Positions 37,426 through 46,957 of a stretch of 64,000 bases of DNA are shown piece by piece. A program made the position numbers and the translations under genes. The notes under the pieces are model-generated. The model was not told the DNA's origin, did not search any database, and saw nothing but the letters and a program-made list of their open reading frames with translations. This DNA comes from Pseudomonas yamanorum (GTDB lineage: Bacteria; Pseudomonadota; Gammaproteobacteria; Pseudomonadales; Pseudomonadaceae): assembly GCF_900105735.1 (NCBI RefSeq), contig NZ_LT629793.1, positions 6,510,001-6,574,000 on the forward strand, in the 5' to 3' direction. Each line of letters begins with the position of its first letter. Position 1 is the first letter of the stretch.

Positions 37426-37660
37426 AATACGGGCCCGGGTAGGAAAAAGGAGGCGCAGGATGCCAGAAAGTGCCAGTTGTCAGAAGTGTGAAAAAATATT
37501 TCGAAACATCCCCCATTAAATCCTCAAGTCGGCCGATACCGTTTATAGGCCCACATACCTATTACAACAGTGGCGCCAGCCGGTCAGAGCGGCGCGTTGA
37601 CGCCCACTGACCGTGTCGCGGCAGGGATGCTCGCAGCCACTACTTCTAAGAGCGCCCCCT

Positions 37661-39286
37661 ATGTCCCTTCGTAACCTGAATATCGCACCTCGAGCTTTTC
37701 TCGGTTTTGCCTTCATTGCGTTACTCGTCGTTGTCCTGGGAGTGTTTGCGGTCAACCGGATGGCCGTGATTCACCAGGCCACCACGGAGATGGAAACCAA
37801 TGAGCTGCCCAGCGTCGGTTTCCTGGGGGTGATGACGGAAAACGTCCTGCGTTTGCGCATCCTGTCTTTCCGTGTACTGGTCAACCGTGACCCCGCCGGC
37901 TTGCAAGAGGCCCAGACACGCATGGGCGTGTTGACCGACAAGGTGCGCCAGGCCCAGACAGCTTATGCAGCGTTGCCGGCCGAAGGCGAAGAGGCGGCAC
38001 TTTATAAACAGTTTGCCAGCACCCTGGACGCCTACCTGGTGGCCCAGCAGGAAATGATCGAGCTGTCGCGCCAGAACAAAACCGATGACATGCTCAAACT
38101 GATCAACTCGCGTATCAAGGACGGTACCGACTTGATGGGCGAACAGTTGAACAAGCTGATTGCCATCAACAGTGCAGGCGCCAAGGTCGCTTCGCTTGAA
38201 GCGGGCGACAGTTACCAGAACGCAATCACCGGCATCATCGCGGTGGCTGTGGTCGCTGCACTGATGACTGTGCTGCTGGCCTGGCTGCTGACCCGCAGCA
38301 TCGTTACCCCGTTGCAAAAAGCCGTTGAAGCTGCCGAAACCATCGCCGGTGGCAACCTGACCAAACTCATTGAAGTCGACGGAAAGGACGAACCAGCGCG
38401 CCTGCTCGGCGCCTTGGCCGCGATGCAGAACAACCTGCGCCAGACCATCCAGCACATCGCCGGCTCGGCCACGCAGTTGGCCTCCGCCGCGGAAGAACTC
38501 AGCGCCGTCACCGAAGAAGCTTCCAAAGGCTTGCAACAGCAAAACAACGAAATCGACCAGGCCGCCACCGCGGTCAACGAAATGACCGCCGCCGTGGAAG
38601 AAGTGGCGCGCAACGCGGTGTCCACCTCCGAGGCTTCCAGCCAATCCAACCAGGCTGCACGGGAAGGGCGCGACCGGGTAGTGGAAACCGTGGGTGCGAT
38701 CCAGACCATGACCCAGGACGTGCAAAACACCTCGGTGCTGATCGAGGGCCTGGCTACTCAAGGCCGTGACATTGGCAAGGTACTGGACGTGATTCGCGCG
38801 ATTGCCGAGCAGACCAACCTGTTGGCCCTCAACGCGGCGATTGAAGCGGCACGTGCCGGTGAAGCCGGGCGGGGTTTTGCGGTGGTGGCGGATGAAGTGC
38901 GAGCCCTGGCCCATCGCACGGCACAATCGACCCAGGAAATCGAAAAAATGGTCGCTGGCATTCAGAGTGGTACGGGTGAAGCCGTGCAGTCCATGCAGCA
39001 GAGCAACCAGCGCACCCAAAGCACCCTGGAAATGGCACGTGCCGCCGGCGTGGCCCTGGAGCAGATTACCCAGTCCATCAGCCTGATCAACGAGCGCAAC
39101 CTGGTGATCGCCAGTGCGTCGGAAGAACAGGCACAGGTGTCCCGCGAAGTGGACCGCAACCTGGTGAACATCCGCGACCTGGCGACCCAGTCGGCGGCGG
39201 GTGCCAACCAGACTTCAGCTGCCAGCCATGAGCTGTCGAGACTGGCGGTGGATTTGAACGGGATGGTGGCCAGGTTCGTCATCTGA
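37661..39286 (+). CDS. Methyl-accepting chemotaxis protein (4HB sensor)
   Basis: A 541-residue chemoreceptor. Membrane helix 1 (about 12-34, [18 protein letters not shown]) is followed by a four-helix-bundle periplasmic sensor (about 35-185) and membrane helix 2 (about 188-210). A HAMP domain and a long cytoplasmic coiled coil follow, with the invariant tip [19 protein letters not shown] and methylation-type Glu/Gln/Ala patches on both sides. The ligand cannot be read. ATG 37661 is preferred because the transmembrane segment follows directly; the Shine-Dalgarno is weak. A GCCGATA motif about 120 bases upstream may belong to a FliA promoter. Confidence 0.93.
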   Translation: MSLRNLNIAPRAFLGFAFIALLVVVLGVFAVNRMAVIHQATTEMETNELPSVGFLGVMTENVLRLRILSFRVLVNRDPAGLQEAQTRMGVLTDKVRQAQTAYAALPAEGEEAALYKQFASTLDAYLVAQQEMIELSRQNKTDDMLKLINSRIKDGTDLMGEQLNKLIAINSAGAKVASLEAGDSYQNAITGIIAVAVVAALMTVLLAWLLTRSIVTPLQKAVEAAETIAGGNLTKLIEVDGKDEPARLLGALAAMQNNLRQTIQHIAGSATQLASAAEELSAVTEEASKGLQQQNNEIDQAATAVNEMTAAVEEVARNAVSTSEASSQSNQAAREGRDRVVETVGAIQTMTQDVQNTSVLIEGLATQGRDIGKVLDVIRAIAEQTNLLALNAAIEAARAGEAGRGFAVVADEVRALAHRTAQSTQEIEKMVAGIQSGTGEAVQSMQQSNQRTQSTLEMARAAGVALEQITQSISLINERNLVIASASEEQAQVSREVDRNLVNIRDLATQSAAGANQTSAASHELSRLAVDLNGMVARFVI

Positions 39287-39305
39287 TCTGAAATGCGATC
39301 AAAAA

Positions 39306-39391
39306 TGTGAGAGCTGGCTTGCCTGCGATGCGGACGCCTCGGTACATCAGGTACACCGGGGTGATGCTATCGCAGGCAAGCCAGCTCCCAC
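39306..39391. repeat. REP pair between the chemoreceptor and kguD
   Basis: Inverted arms of about 24 bases (39306-39330 and 39367-39391) of the same family as the pair at 34512, with a few changed bases. It occupies almost the whole gap between two convergent genes. Confidence 0.85.
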
Positions 39392-39396
39392 GGTAA

Positions 39397-40374
39397 TCAG
39401 TGTTTCCAGGCCGCCGGATTCACCAGATTCTTCGGCTTCTCACCCGCCAGCGCCGCCAGCAGATTGTCCACCGCGCACTTGGCCATCGCCTCCCGCGTCT
39501 CATAAGTCGCTGAACCGATGTGCGGTGTCGCCACCACATTGCTCAAGCGCAGCAACGGCGAATCATGCTGCAACGGCTCGCGCACAAACACGTCCAGTCC
39601 CGCCGCGCGAATAGTGCGCTGTTGCAACGCCTCGATCAGCGCCGGCTCGTCCACCACCTTGCCTCGGGAGATGTTGATAAAGATCGTCTCCGGGCCCATC
39701 AGCGCGAACTCTTCAGCGCCAATCAAACCTTCGGTTTCAGCCGTCAGCGGCAAGGTCAGGCACACAAAGTCGGCTTCCCGGAGCAGGTCCGGCAGGCTGC
39801 GGTATTGCGCGTCAAAACGTTGCTCCACTGCAGGTTTTGGCGAGTGACTGTGGTAGATCACCGGCATGCCAAACCCGAAGTGCCCACGCTGGGCCAAGGC
39901 TTCGCCAATACGCCCCATGCCGATAATGCCCAGGGTCTTGCCGTGCACGTCGCTGCCAAAATGCAGTGGGCCGATGTTCTGGTTCCAGTTGCCGGCGCGC
40001 ACCATATTGGCCAGTTCCACCACGCGCCGGGCAGTGGCGAGGATCAGCGCGAAGCCGGTATCAGCGGTGGTTTCCGTCAGTACGTCGGGGGTGTTGCTGA
40101 GCAGGATGCCGCGCCCGGTCAGGTAGTCGATGTCGTAGTTGTCGACGCCGACGGACACGCTGGCCACGGCCTCAAGCTTCGGTGCCAGATCCAGCAGTTT
40201 CGCATCCAGGCGCAGGCTGGCACCGAGCAACCCTTGGGCCGTAGGCAAGGCCTCACGCAGTTTGGCCAGGCCGCTTTCATCCAGCGCCTCGATCAGCGTG
40301 ACCTCGGCCTGTTCATGCAGGCGGGCCATCAGCGGCGCAGAGAGTTTCTTGTAGAGCACGACAGACTTTTTCAT
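39397..40374 (-). CDS. kguD: 2-ketogluconate reductase (D-2-hydroxyacid dehydrogenase)
   Basis: A 325-residue NAD(P)H-dependent reductase of the D-isomer 2-hydroxyacid dehydrogenase family. In the kgu pathway it reduces 2-keto-6-phosphogluconate to 6-phosphogluconate. The nucleotide-binding fingerprint is LGIIGMGRIGEALA, and the catalytic Arg, Glu and His fall in NISRGKVVDEPAL, FVREPL and TPHIGSAT. The start overlaps the kguT stop by one base (TGATG). It is last in the kguEKTD operon and ends 5 bases before a REP pair. Homologues are also named TkrA or GhrB; the operon supports kguD. Confidence 0.93.
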   Translation of the reverse strand: MKKSVVLYKKLSAPLMARLHEQAEVTLIEALDESGLAKLREALPTAQGLLGASLRLDAKLLDLAPKLEAVASVSVGVDNYDIDYLTGRGILLSNTPDVLTETTADTGFALILATARRVVELANMVRAGNWNQNIGPLHFGSDVHGKTLGIIGMGRIGEALAQRGHFGFGMPVIYHSHSPKPAVEQRFDAQYRSLPDLLREADFVCLTLPLTAETEGLIGAEEFALMGPETIFINISRGKVVDEPALIEALQQRTIRAAGLDVFVREPLQHDSPLLRLSNVVATPHIGSATYETREAMAKCAVDNLLAALAGEKPKNLVNPAAWKH

Positions 40375-41669
40375 CAGGTCTTTACCTTCAATTCAAGAGA
40401 ATGCAGCGGGGCGCGCTCGCGGTCACTGGCGCCTGGCTTGAGAAAGATCGTCAACACCACCGACACCAGCAGCGCACCGCTCATCAACAGGTACGAGGCC
40501 CCGGGCGATCCGGTGCTGCTGTTGAGGTAGCCCACCAGATACGAACCGCCGAACGATCCGAGGGCGCCCATGCTGTTGATCAGCGCCATGGCGCCGCCGG
40601 CGACGTTGGCCGGAAGGATCTCGGGGACGATTGCGAAAAACGGCCCGTACGGCGCATACATGCACGCCCCGGCGATTACCAGCAGGGTGTATGACCACCA
40701 GAAGTGTTCGGCGCCCAGCACGTAGGACGCATAAAACGCGATGGAAGCGATCAACAGCGGCGGCCACACAAAGCGTTTGCGCTTTTGCAGTTTGTCCGAG
40801 CCCCAGGACACCACCAGCATGCCGATCACCGCCGCCAGATATGGCAGCGCAGACAGCCAGCCGGCCTCGACCATGTCCATTTTCAAACCGGCCTTGAGGA
40901 TCGACGGCAGCCACAGCACGAAGCCATACACGCCAATGCTCCAGCAGAAAAACTGCAGCGCGAGGATGATCACCTTGGGCGAGCGAAAGGCTTCGGCGTA
41001 GTTCTTCACCGCCTTGATACCCACCTGTTCTTCGGCGAGGGCGGTTTCCAGGTCTTTTTTATGCTGGGCGCTCAGCCATTTGGCATCGGCCGGTTTTTCA
41101 TCCGCCAACTTCCACCAGATAAACGCCCAGATCACCGCCGGCAAGCCTTCGATGATAAACATCCAGCGCCAGCTGAAATGCTGCACCAGATAGCCCGAGA
41201 CCACCGACATCCACATCATGGTCACCGGGTTGCCGAGGATCAGGAAGGTGTTGGCCCGGGAGCGTTCCGCGCGGGTGAACCAGTGGCACAGGTACACCAG
41301 CATCGCCGGCATCACGGCGGCTTCCACCACCCCGAGCATGAAGCGGATCACGATCAGCATGTAGGCGTTGGACACCATGCCGGTCAGGGTGGCCAGGCCG
41401 CCCCAGAGGATCAGGCTGACGAAAATCAGCTTCTTGACGCTGCGCTTCTGCGCGTAGATCGCCCCCGGCACCTGGAAGAAAAAGTAGCCGAGGAAGAACA
41501 GCGCGCCGAGCAGCGACGACATGCCCGGGGTGATCATCAGGTCTTCGGCCATCCCGGAGGCGGCGGCGAAGCCGTAGTTGGCGCGATCCAGGTACGCCAG
41601 GCTGTAGGTGATAAACACGATGGGCATGATGTACCACCAACGGCGGGTGGCGAGTTTCAACGGTTCCAT
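40374..41669 (-). CDS. kguT: 2-ketogluconate transporter (MFS, ACS family)
   Basis: A 431-residue inner-membrane transporter with 12 helices from the anion:cation symporter branch of the MFS. It opens WWYIMPIVFITYSLAYLDRANYG-like, the ACS hallmark around Asp-Arg-x-Asn. Later segments include GALFFLGYFFFQVPGAIYAQ and GWLSALPYLAAVIGMLVVSW. It imports 2-ketogluconate for phosphorylation by KguK. ATG 41669 has AGGAG 7 bases upstream. It overlaps kguD by one base, and kguK lies 55 bases upstream. Confidence 0.93.
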   Translation of the reverse strand: MEPLKLATRRWWYIMPIVFITYSLAYLDRANYGFAAASGMAEDLMITPGMSSLLGALFFLGYFFFQVPGAIYAQKRSVKKLIFVSLILWGGLATLTGMVSNAYMLIVIRFMLGVVEAAVMPAMLVYLCHWFTRAERSRANTFLILGNPVTMMWMSVVSGYLVQHFSWRWMFIIEGLPAVIWAFIWWKLADEKPADAKWLSAQHKKDLETALAEEQVGIKAVKNYAEAFRSPKVIILALQFFCWSIGVYGFVLWLPSILKAGLKMDMVEAGWLSALPYLAAVIGMLVVSWGSDKLQKRKRFVWPPLLIASIAFYASYVLGAEHFWWSYTLLVIAGACMYAPYGPFFAIVPEILPANVAGGAMALINSMGALGSFGGSYLVGYLNSSTGSPGASYLLMSGALLVSVVLTIFLKPGASDRERAPLHSLELKVKT

Positions 41670-41724
41670 AAGGTTGCTCCTGAGCTTGTTGTAGTTGTGG
41701 CAACAGGTAACTGGGTGATGCGGA

Positions 41725-42669
41725 CTAACCGGCTTTCTGGGTGTGGGGCAGATCGGTCCTGAACGGCAAGCCTTCCATGTCGCCACGGCTCTGTACCGCG
41801 CGGCTACCGATCCAGTTACCGCGCTGCACGGCCTCGGCAAAGCTGAGGTTTTCCAACAACGCGCTGATCATGCCTACCGCAAAACCATCGCCGGCGCCGA
41901 CCGTATCGACCACCTTGGCCACGGGTACGGCGGCGACGAAACCCTGGTCCAGTTGTGTGCGGTAATACGCGCCGTGGGGGCCGAGCTTGATGGCCACGGC
42001 TTCCACGCCTTGGTCGAGGTAGAACGCGGCGATGTCGGCCGGGTCTTCAAAACCGGTGAGCAAACGGCCTTCGCTCAATCCCGGCAACACCCAATCCGCC
42101 AGGCAGGCGAGGGCGTTGATTTCGCTGATCATGCGTTGCTCGTTTGCCCACAGGGACGGACGCAGGTTCGGGTCGAAGGACACGCTGCGGCCAGCCTCGC
42201 GCATTTGCGTCATCAACTGGCGCGACAGCTCGCGAGTGGCGTCCGACAGTGCCGGCGGGATGCCCGTGGCGTGCAGGTGGCGGGCTTGCAACAGCTCGGG
42301 CTTGATCGCCTCGACAGACAGGTAACTGGCGGCTGAGCCACGGCGGAAGTACTCCACCTGCGGATCGTCGCCGGCCTCTTCGCGGGACTTGAGTTGAAAA
42401 CCCGTGGGGTGCAGCGGGTCGACCGCCACATGCCCGCAGTCCAGGCCTTCGTTCTGCAAGGTGTCCACCACAAAGCGCCCGAGGGAGTCGGCGCCCACGC
42501 GGCTTAGCCACGCCACATTGAAACCCAGGCGCGACAGGCCGATGGCGACGTTGCTGTCGGCGCCAGCAATGCGTTTGTGAAACTGCGCGACCTGGGCCAG
42601 GTCGCCGGTCTGTTCGGCGACAAACATCGCCATGGTTTCACCAAACGACAGGATATCGATCTCAGACAT
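41725..42669 (-). CDS. kguK: 2-ketogluconate kinase (PfkB family)
   Basis: A 314-residue ribokinase-like sugar kinase that phosphorylates 2-ketogluconate to 2-keto-6-phosphogluconate. The start [17 protein letters not shown] and [14 protein letters not shown] fit the 2-keto-3-deoxygluconate kinase subgroup. The PfkB signature 2 is [19 protein letters not shown], with the catalytic Asp in GAGDGF. It overlaps the kguE stop by 8 bases, indicating coupling. Confidence 0.94.
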   Translation of the reverse strand: MSEIDILSFGETMAMFVAEQTGDLAQVAQFHKRIAGADSNVAIGLSRLGFNVAWLSRVGADSLGRFVVDTLQNEGLDCGHVAVDPLHPTGFQLKSREEAGDDPQVEYFRRGSAASYLSVEAIKPELLQARHLHATGIPPALSDATRELSRQLMTQMREAGRSVSFDPNLRPSLWANEQRMISEINALACLADWVLPGLSEGRLLTGFEDPADIAAFYLDQGVEAVAIKLGPHGAYYRTQLDQGFVAAVPVAKVVDTVGAGDGFAVGMISALLENLSFAEAVQRGNWIGSRAVQSRGDMEGLPFRTDLPHTQKAG

Positions 42670-43444
42670 GGGCGTTCTCCACGCGGGGCTGGCCAAGGAC
42701 GGCGAGGGCGGCGACCTGCTGCGCGGTGACCTGCACCAGATCATCACCTTGCAGCGGAAATTCCACGGCCCGGGTAATACCTTGAGTCATGAGCTTGAGC
42801 AGTTGTTCCCACAGATGCAGGTCGGCGGCGCCCGGCGGCAGGGCCACCAGCTTGCCGTCGGCGCGCCGGGCCACGGCCTTGCAGTGCAGGTAGTCCACAT
42901 GCCGGCCCAGCAGGCGCGCGGCGGTGGTCGCGGATTGGTCCTGCCACTGCCAGTTGCCGATATCGAAGGTCATTTTTACCGGCACGGCCAGGCGTTCGAC
43001 TTCGTTGAAAAAACGCTGCATCGGCTCGATGCGCCCGCCGTGCAGGGTCTGGTCGTTCTCCACCAGCAGCTTGACCGGATGCCGATTGAGCAGGGCGCTC
43101 AAGCTGTCCAGGTCGTTGGTGTCGGTGAAATAGCCGAGGGAGACTTTCAGCCAGCCAGCGCCAAACGCCTGGGCGCGGTCGAGGGTGGCGGCCAGTTCGG
43201 CGTTGGGTTGCGAGCGGCCGGCCACCCAGAGTTCCAGGGGCGAGGAGAACACGCATTCCAGGCCTTGATCGGCCGCGGCTTGCGCCAGTTCCAGCGGTTG
43301 TTCGGTGGTCAGCAGTTCTTCGCGCCATTCGATACGTTGCGCGCCAGCGGCGGCCAGCACCGAGACGAAACTCAGCTGGCCCTGCTGGCGGACCAGGTCG
43401 GCGCCATAGCTGGAAAGGCTGATGGAGACGGGGTATTTATGCAT
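42662..43444 (-). CDS. kguE: KguE, sugar isomerase/epimerase-like TIM-barrel protein
   Basis: A 260-residue TIM-barrel protein of the xylose-isomerase-like/AP endonuclease 2 fold, with metal-site residues in [13 protein letters not shown] and [13 protein letters not shown]. KguE is the first gene of kguEKTD; it is called an epimerase, but its exact step in 2-ketogluconate use is not settled. GAGG precedes the start by 8-9 bases, and a perfect PtxS palindrome lies 14 bases upstream of the ATG, so repression here would block the whole operon. Confidence 0.9.
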   Translation of the reverse strand: MHKYPVSISLSSYGADLVRQQGQLSFVSVLAAAGAQRIEWREELLTTEQPLELAQAAADQGLECVFSSPLELWVAGRSQPNAELAATLDRAQAFGAGWLKVSLGYFTDTNDLDSLSALLNRHPVKLLVENDQTLHGGRIEPMQRFFNEVERLAVPVKMTFDIGNWQWQDQSATTAARLLGRHVDYLHCKAVARRADGKLVALPPGAADLHLWEQLLKLMTQGITRAVEFPLQGDDLVQVTAQQVAALAVLGQPRVENAHV

Positions 43445-43457
43445 TGTTGTGGACCTC

Positions 43458-43471
43458 TGAAACCGGTTTCA
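43458..43471. promoter_or_regulatory. PtxS operator upstream of kguE
   Basis: The perfect 14-bp palindrome TGAAACCGGTTTCA, identical to the published PtxS site, immediately upstream of the kguE Shine-Dalgarno. Confidence 0.92.
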
Positions 43472-43502
43472 TTTTTATTCGCAAAATGTTGAATTGAACC
43501 AG

Positions 43503-43595
43503 CCGTAGCAGCTGTCGAGCCCGGGCGAGGCTGCGTTGGCGGTGTACCTGACACATCGCAAACGCAGCCTCGCCCGGGCTCGACAGCTGCTACGG
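43503..43595. repeat. REP pair overlapping the ptxS 3' end
   Basis: Perfect 35-bp inverted arms (43503-43537 and 43561-43595) beginning CCGTAGCAGCTGTCGAGCCC, with a 23-base spacer. The right arm includes the ptxS stop codon. The sequence family differs from the other pairs in the window. Confidence 0.88.
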
Positions 43596-44603
43596 GCGCC
43601 TGGTGGAGCCTCGAATGATCAGTTGCGGCAAGAAATCCAGGGTGCGCGTCGGCTCGGTATCGCCGCGCAAACGCTTGAGCAAACAGTCGAAGGCCTTGGC
43701 GCCGATGGCCTCGGTGGGCTGGGCGAGGGCGGTGATGCCGTTGCCCACCAGCGGGTACCAGTCGAGGTCATCCAGGGCGATCAGGCCCACGTCCGCAAAC
43801 AGGTCGCAGCCTAGATTTTTCAATGCACGGGTACACGCCAGTGCCGCGATTCCGTTGGCGCAGAACAACGCCTTGGGGCCGGATTTGGCTAGAAACTTTC
43901 GCAGACGCTGTTCCAGTTTGCCGTCCAACTCCAGTACCGCGCCGGTCAACATCGGACGGCTGGCAATCTCTGCCTTGAAACTGTCCAGGCGTTCCAGCCG
44001 CGAGCTGGTGCCGTCGGTGGCTTCAGTCACCAACAGCAGCTCGCGATAGCCTTGCTGTTCAAGGTGCTCAACGGCCATGCGCACCGCCACCGGGTTATCC
44101 AGCCCCACCAGGTCGCTGTGCAGCGGCTCGACCTTGCGGTCCACCAGCACCAGGGGCATTTCCCGTTGCAGCTCCAGCAATTGGTCGAGGTGATGGCCGA
44201 GGGTGTTCACGATCAACCCTTCGATGTTGTAGGCACGCAGGGCGGCCAGGTGCTGGCGCTCCTGCTCGTCATCGCGGTCGGTGTTGCACACCACCAGGCT
44301 GTAGCCGTGCTGGCGGCAGGCAGTTTCCACGCCATGCATCACGGCAATCGAATAGGGGTTGCGGATGTCGGCCACCAGCATGCCGATCAGACGGGTGCGC
44401 CCGCGTTTCAGGCCGCGGGCCATCTGGTTGGGGCGGTAGCCGAGGTCATCGATGGCCTGCTCGATGCGCAGGGCGATGGCGTCGGAGAGCAGGGCGCGGT
44501 CGTCGCCGATAAAGCGCGAAACGCTGGCCTTGGACACACCGGCACGTTCGGCTACGTCAAGCATGGTCACGCGGCTGCGTTGGGCGGCGGAAAAAGAGGT
44601 CAC
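43590..44603 (-). CDS. ptxS: PtxS, LacI-family repressor of 2-ketogluconate genes
   Basis: A 337-residue LacI/GalR regulator that represses kgu genes and its own gene and is released by 2-ketogluconate. The helix-turn-helix is at about 14-35 (MLDVAERAGVSKASVSRFI), followed by a periplasmic-binding-protein-like effector domain from about residue 70. Translation starts at GTG 44603 with AAAGG upstream. Palindromes TGAAACCGGTTTCA lie before kguE and 55 bases before this start, matching known PtxS autoregulation. The stop codon falls within a REP element. kguE lies downstream on the same strand, not divergent. Confidence 0.94.
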   Translation of the reverse strand: MTSFSAAQRSRVTMLDVAERAGVSKASVSRFIGDDRALLSDAIALRIEQAIDDLGYRPNQMARGLKRGRTRLIGMLVADIRNPYSIAVMHGVETACRQHGYSLVVCNTDRDDEQERQHLAALRAYNIEGLIVNTLGHHLDQLLELQREMPLVLVDRKVEPLHSDLVGLDNPVAVRMAVEHLEQQGYRELLLVTEATDGTSSRLERLDSFKAEIASRPMLTGAVLELDGKLEQRLRKFLAKSGPKALFCANGIAALACTRALKNLGCDLFADVGLIALDDLDWYPLVGNGITALAQPTEAIGAKAFDCLLKRLRGDTEPTRTLDFLPQLIIRGSTRRP

Positions 44604-44658
44604 GGTGCAGGGCCTTTCTTATTGGAGTTGGAGGTCATCAAGCACCGGCAAGGATGTC

Positions 44659-44672
44659 TGAAACCGGTTTCA
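44659..44672. promoter_or_regulatory. PtxS operator upstream of ptxS
   Basis: A second perfect copy of TGAAACCGGTTTCA, 55 bases before the ptxS start; autoregulatory site. The rest of 44604-44841 holds nothing else I can assign. Confidence 0.92.
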
Positions 44673-44841
44673 GGAAACACCAACTCAGAAGATCCGTCAA
44701 GCCAATGCGGCGCCGACACAGGTGTCGAAACCGACGAGCGGCCATGCCTACCTGTTAGTTTTGACAGTACCCAAGCGTGGTATTTGGGTGCTTAATCCTT
44801 GCCAAGGGCATCTCCCAGTGCATCGTCGGCAGGACATTTAT

Positions 44842-46791
44842 ATGAACACTTCCAACGCTCGTCGCAGACGTGTCTCTAGAAGCAATATTTTGTCATTTTC
44901 CGAGATCAAGGTGCCTATCCTTGATGATGCCGTACCCCCCATCCTCGAGGGGTATATCCCACGCGAGTACCTTGATTCCGATATGGAGGTGGTCATCGAG
45001 GAGCTTTGGCCAGAGTCCGCGCCTGCTGGGAGTTTCGACATCCTGGTCGTTCATTGGCGGCGTAGTGGTAGTGAGGGGGAGCCGCTCTTGCGCCGGCGGT
45101 TCAATGGCCCGATTGATCCAGATCTTTTTCCACTGCGTATTCCAGTCGAGCGACGGTATCTGGAGAACGACGGCACCGTGTTGCTGAGCTATGAGGTGCT
45201 TGAACAGGGCAACTTGCCCACCCCCTCACCAACGCGCGTGTTAGTGCTGGACCGTACGCCCCCCAACAATAATATCTCCCCCCAGGGGCCTGAATTTCCC
45301 GTGAGTCTCATCGATGAGGATTATCTGGCTGAGAACCCGACTGTGAACATGCGGGTACCCTTTTACACCGGCCGTCGCGCGTGGGACCGGGTTGAGTATT
45401 ACCTTTCGAATGTGACACCACCACACGACCGGAATACGCCTGATGGGTTTTTTGACTTTCCTACTGAAACTGAACCGTTGGTTTTTTCCATCCCTGGGGA
45501 TTTGTTTCGCCTTTATCCAAACGGTCTTCAATACATGCATATTGTGTTGCGCGATCGTTCCGGTAACGCGGGGCCGCGATCAAACCAGATAACGGTCGTT
45601 GTGAACCTGGACGCGTCGCCCTCCGACCTCCAGCCACTGGTCATTCCGGCGATGGTTAACGGCTTGATTGATCGCCAGGATGCGCGCCTTGGGGTTGTGG
45701 GGAAGGTGCTGTACGACAATTGGCAGGAGGATGACCATGTCACGGTGACATGGGGTTCTACAACGTTATCGCCACAGCGGGTCACAGAGTTGCCCTTTGA
45801 TGTCCGAATTCCTTGGGAAACGTTGATTGCCCAGGGGGCGGGGCCAGCTTCCGGGGTTGCCACGTATTCCATTACTCGCGCCGGTGGAACGCTCCCCACC
45901 CTTCCCAGCCCACCGACGATGATCAAATGGAACTTCACGGTGGCGGGGCAAGACCACAGCGGTGCACCGCAACTGCTGAATCTCGATCTGCCTGCCGTGA
46001 TGGTCTGGGGCGAGGGTTCCACGACAGAGAACCATATTGATATACGTGATCAGGATCAGCGTATTTACGCCAGTGTTCCGTTGTACCACCGGCCTCGGGA
46101 TGGCGAAGAGTTGACGTTGTATTGGGGGAACTTTCCCATTAACACTGTGCCGGTTGCACACTATACGGTGGATGTAAGTAAGGGGGATGAGGAAGGCAGT
46201 ATTGTCGAGTTCAGTGATATTCCGTGGAGTGTGATTATGGGGGCAGGCAATGACGACAGAATGCCTGTTTATTACACAACCTCTAATGGCGTTAATGAAC
46301 AATTGGCCAACTTCACCATCGTAACAGTGGCCGTGGTTCCTATATTGAGTCTTACACAAGTTCGGTTTCCCAGTGCAACTCCAGATGTGTGGGTAAATTG
46401 TCAGACTGTGCCCCCCATGTGGGACCATATCCCCGTGGAAATTGCGGCAAATACACAGTTCAGGGAGGGCGATGCGGTCACGTTGAGTTGGCAGGGTTAT
46501 GAGGGGTTTTTTACCGGCCCCATTGAGGGGACCGAAGACTCTTTGCTGCATTTCCTTTCGGCGGAAGAAGTGGAGAACGGCTATGTATTTAAGCAAGATA
46601 ACTATGAAGAAAAGATAAAACCCATACGGTCGGACAATCCGGCAAGCGTGGGGAGTTCGGCACTGGTGTCTTACGAAGTGCTCCGTGGCACCAGGATCAT
46701 AGGCCGGGCACGAGAGCGGCAAGTCAAGATTGATCAGCGCTATTCCAGTGGGCGTTATTGCGGTCCTGACGAAGATGGGGAGCAGGACTAG
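44842..46791 (+). CDS. Large Ig-like repeat protein A, unknown function
   Basis: A 649-residue acidic protein without signal peptide or membrane segment. It begins with a basic stretch (MNTSNARRRRVSRSN) and is then built of about five beta-rich Ig-like units of 110-130 residues. Each tends to include Asp-x-Val-x-(L/V)-x-W (DDHVTVTWG, GDAVTLSWQG) and later a Pro-Trp turn (IPWETLIAQG, IPWSVIMGAG). Only two cysteines are present, both in the last unit (VNCQTV and RYCGPD), and the tail is Asp/Glu-rich. AGGA precedes ATG 44842. Base composition is more A/T-rich than the neighbours. Protein B downstream is a paralogue. A surface or matrix role is possible but not shown. Confidence 0.8.
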   Translation: MNTSNARRRRVSRSNILSFSEIKVPILDDAVPPILEGYIPREYLDSDMEVVIEELWPESAPAGSFDILVVHWRRSGSEGEPLLRRRFNGPIDPDLFPLRIPVERRYLENDGTVLLSYEVLEQGNLPTPSPTRVLVLDRTPPNNNISPQGPEFPVSLIDEDYLAENPTVNMRVPFYTGRRAWDRVEYYLSNVTPPHDRNTPDGFFDFPTETEPLVFSIPGDLFRLYPNGLQYMHIVLRDRSGNAGPRSNQITVVVNLDASPSDLQPLVIPAMVNGLIDRQDARLGVVGKVLYDNWQEDDHVTVTWGSTTLSPQRVTELPFDVRIPWETLIAQGAGPASGVATYSITRAGGTLPTLPSPPTMIKWNFTVAGQDHSGAPQLLNLDLPAVMVWGEGSTTENHIDIRDQDQRIYASVPLYHRPRDGEELTLYWGNFPINTVPVAHYTVDVSKGDEEGSIVEFSDIPWSVIMGAGNDDRMPVYYTTSNGVNEQLANFTIVTVAVVPILSLTQVRFPSATPDVWVNCQTVPPMWDHIPVEIAANTQFREGDAVTLSWQGYEGFFTGPIEGTEDSLLHFLSAEEVENGYVFKQDNYEEKIKPIRSDNPASVGSSALVSYEVLRGTRIIGRARERQVKIDQRYSSGRYCGPDEDGEQD

Positions 46792-46957
46792 CCTGGCGAG
46801 CTTGTGAGTCAGCCCAGTCATAAAGTTGAGCTTCGATAGTGGTCTCAAGTGTTTTAGAGGCGGGGCCAACTATTCGGTTCAAGGCGAGCGATTTCTCGTT
46901 TCGTCTGTGACATTGAAGTGGTAACCGGCGTTAATAATTCGCTTATGGAGAACGTAG

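Noticed and set aside
35809..37491. A 560-codon plus-strand open frame opposite the NCS2 permease
   Set aside because: His/Gln/Gly-rich low-complexity translation antisense to a 14-helix permease; not a gene.
37517..37539. Possible FliA promoter before the chemoreceptor (GCCGATA with an upstream TAAA)
   Set aside because: The -10-like part is good, but the spacing to TAAA is too short for a normal FliA promoter, so it is not listed as a feature.
44722..44841. A 40-codon in-frame extension before Ig-like protein A
   Set aside because: No Shine-Dalgarno and non-coding character; AGGA supports the ATG at 44842.
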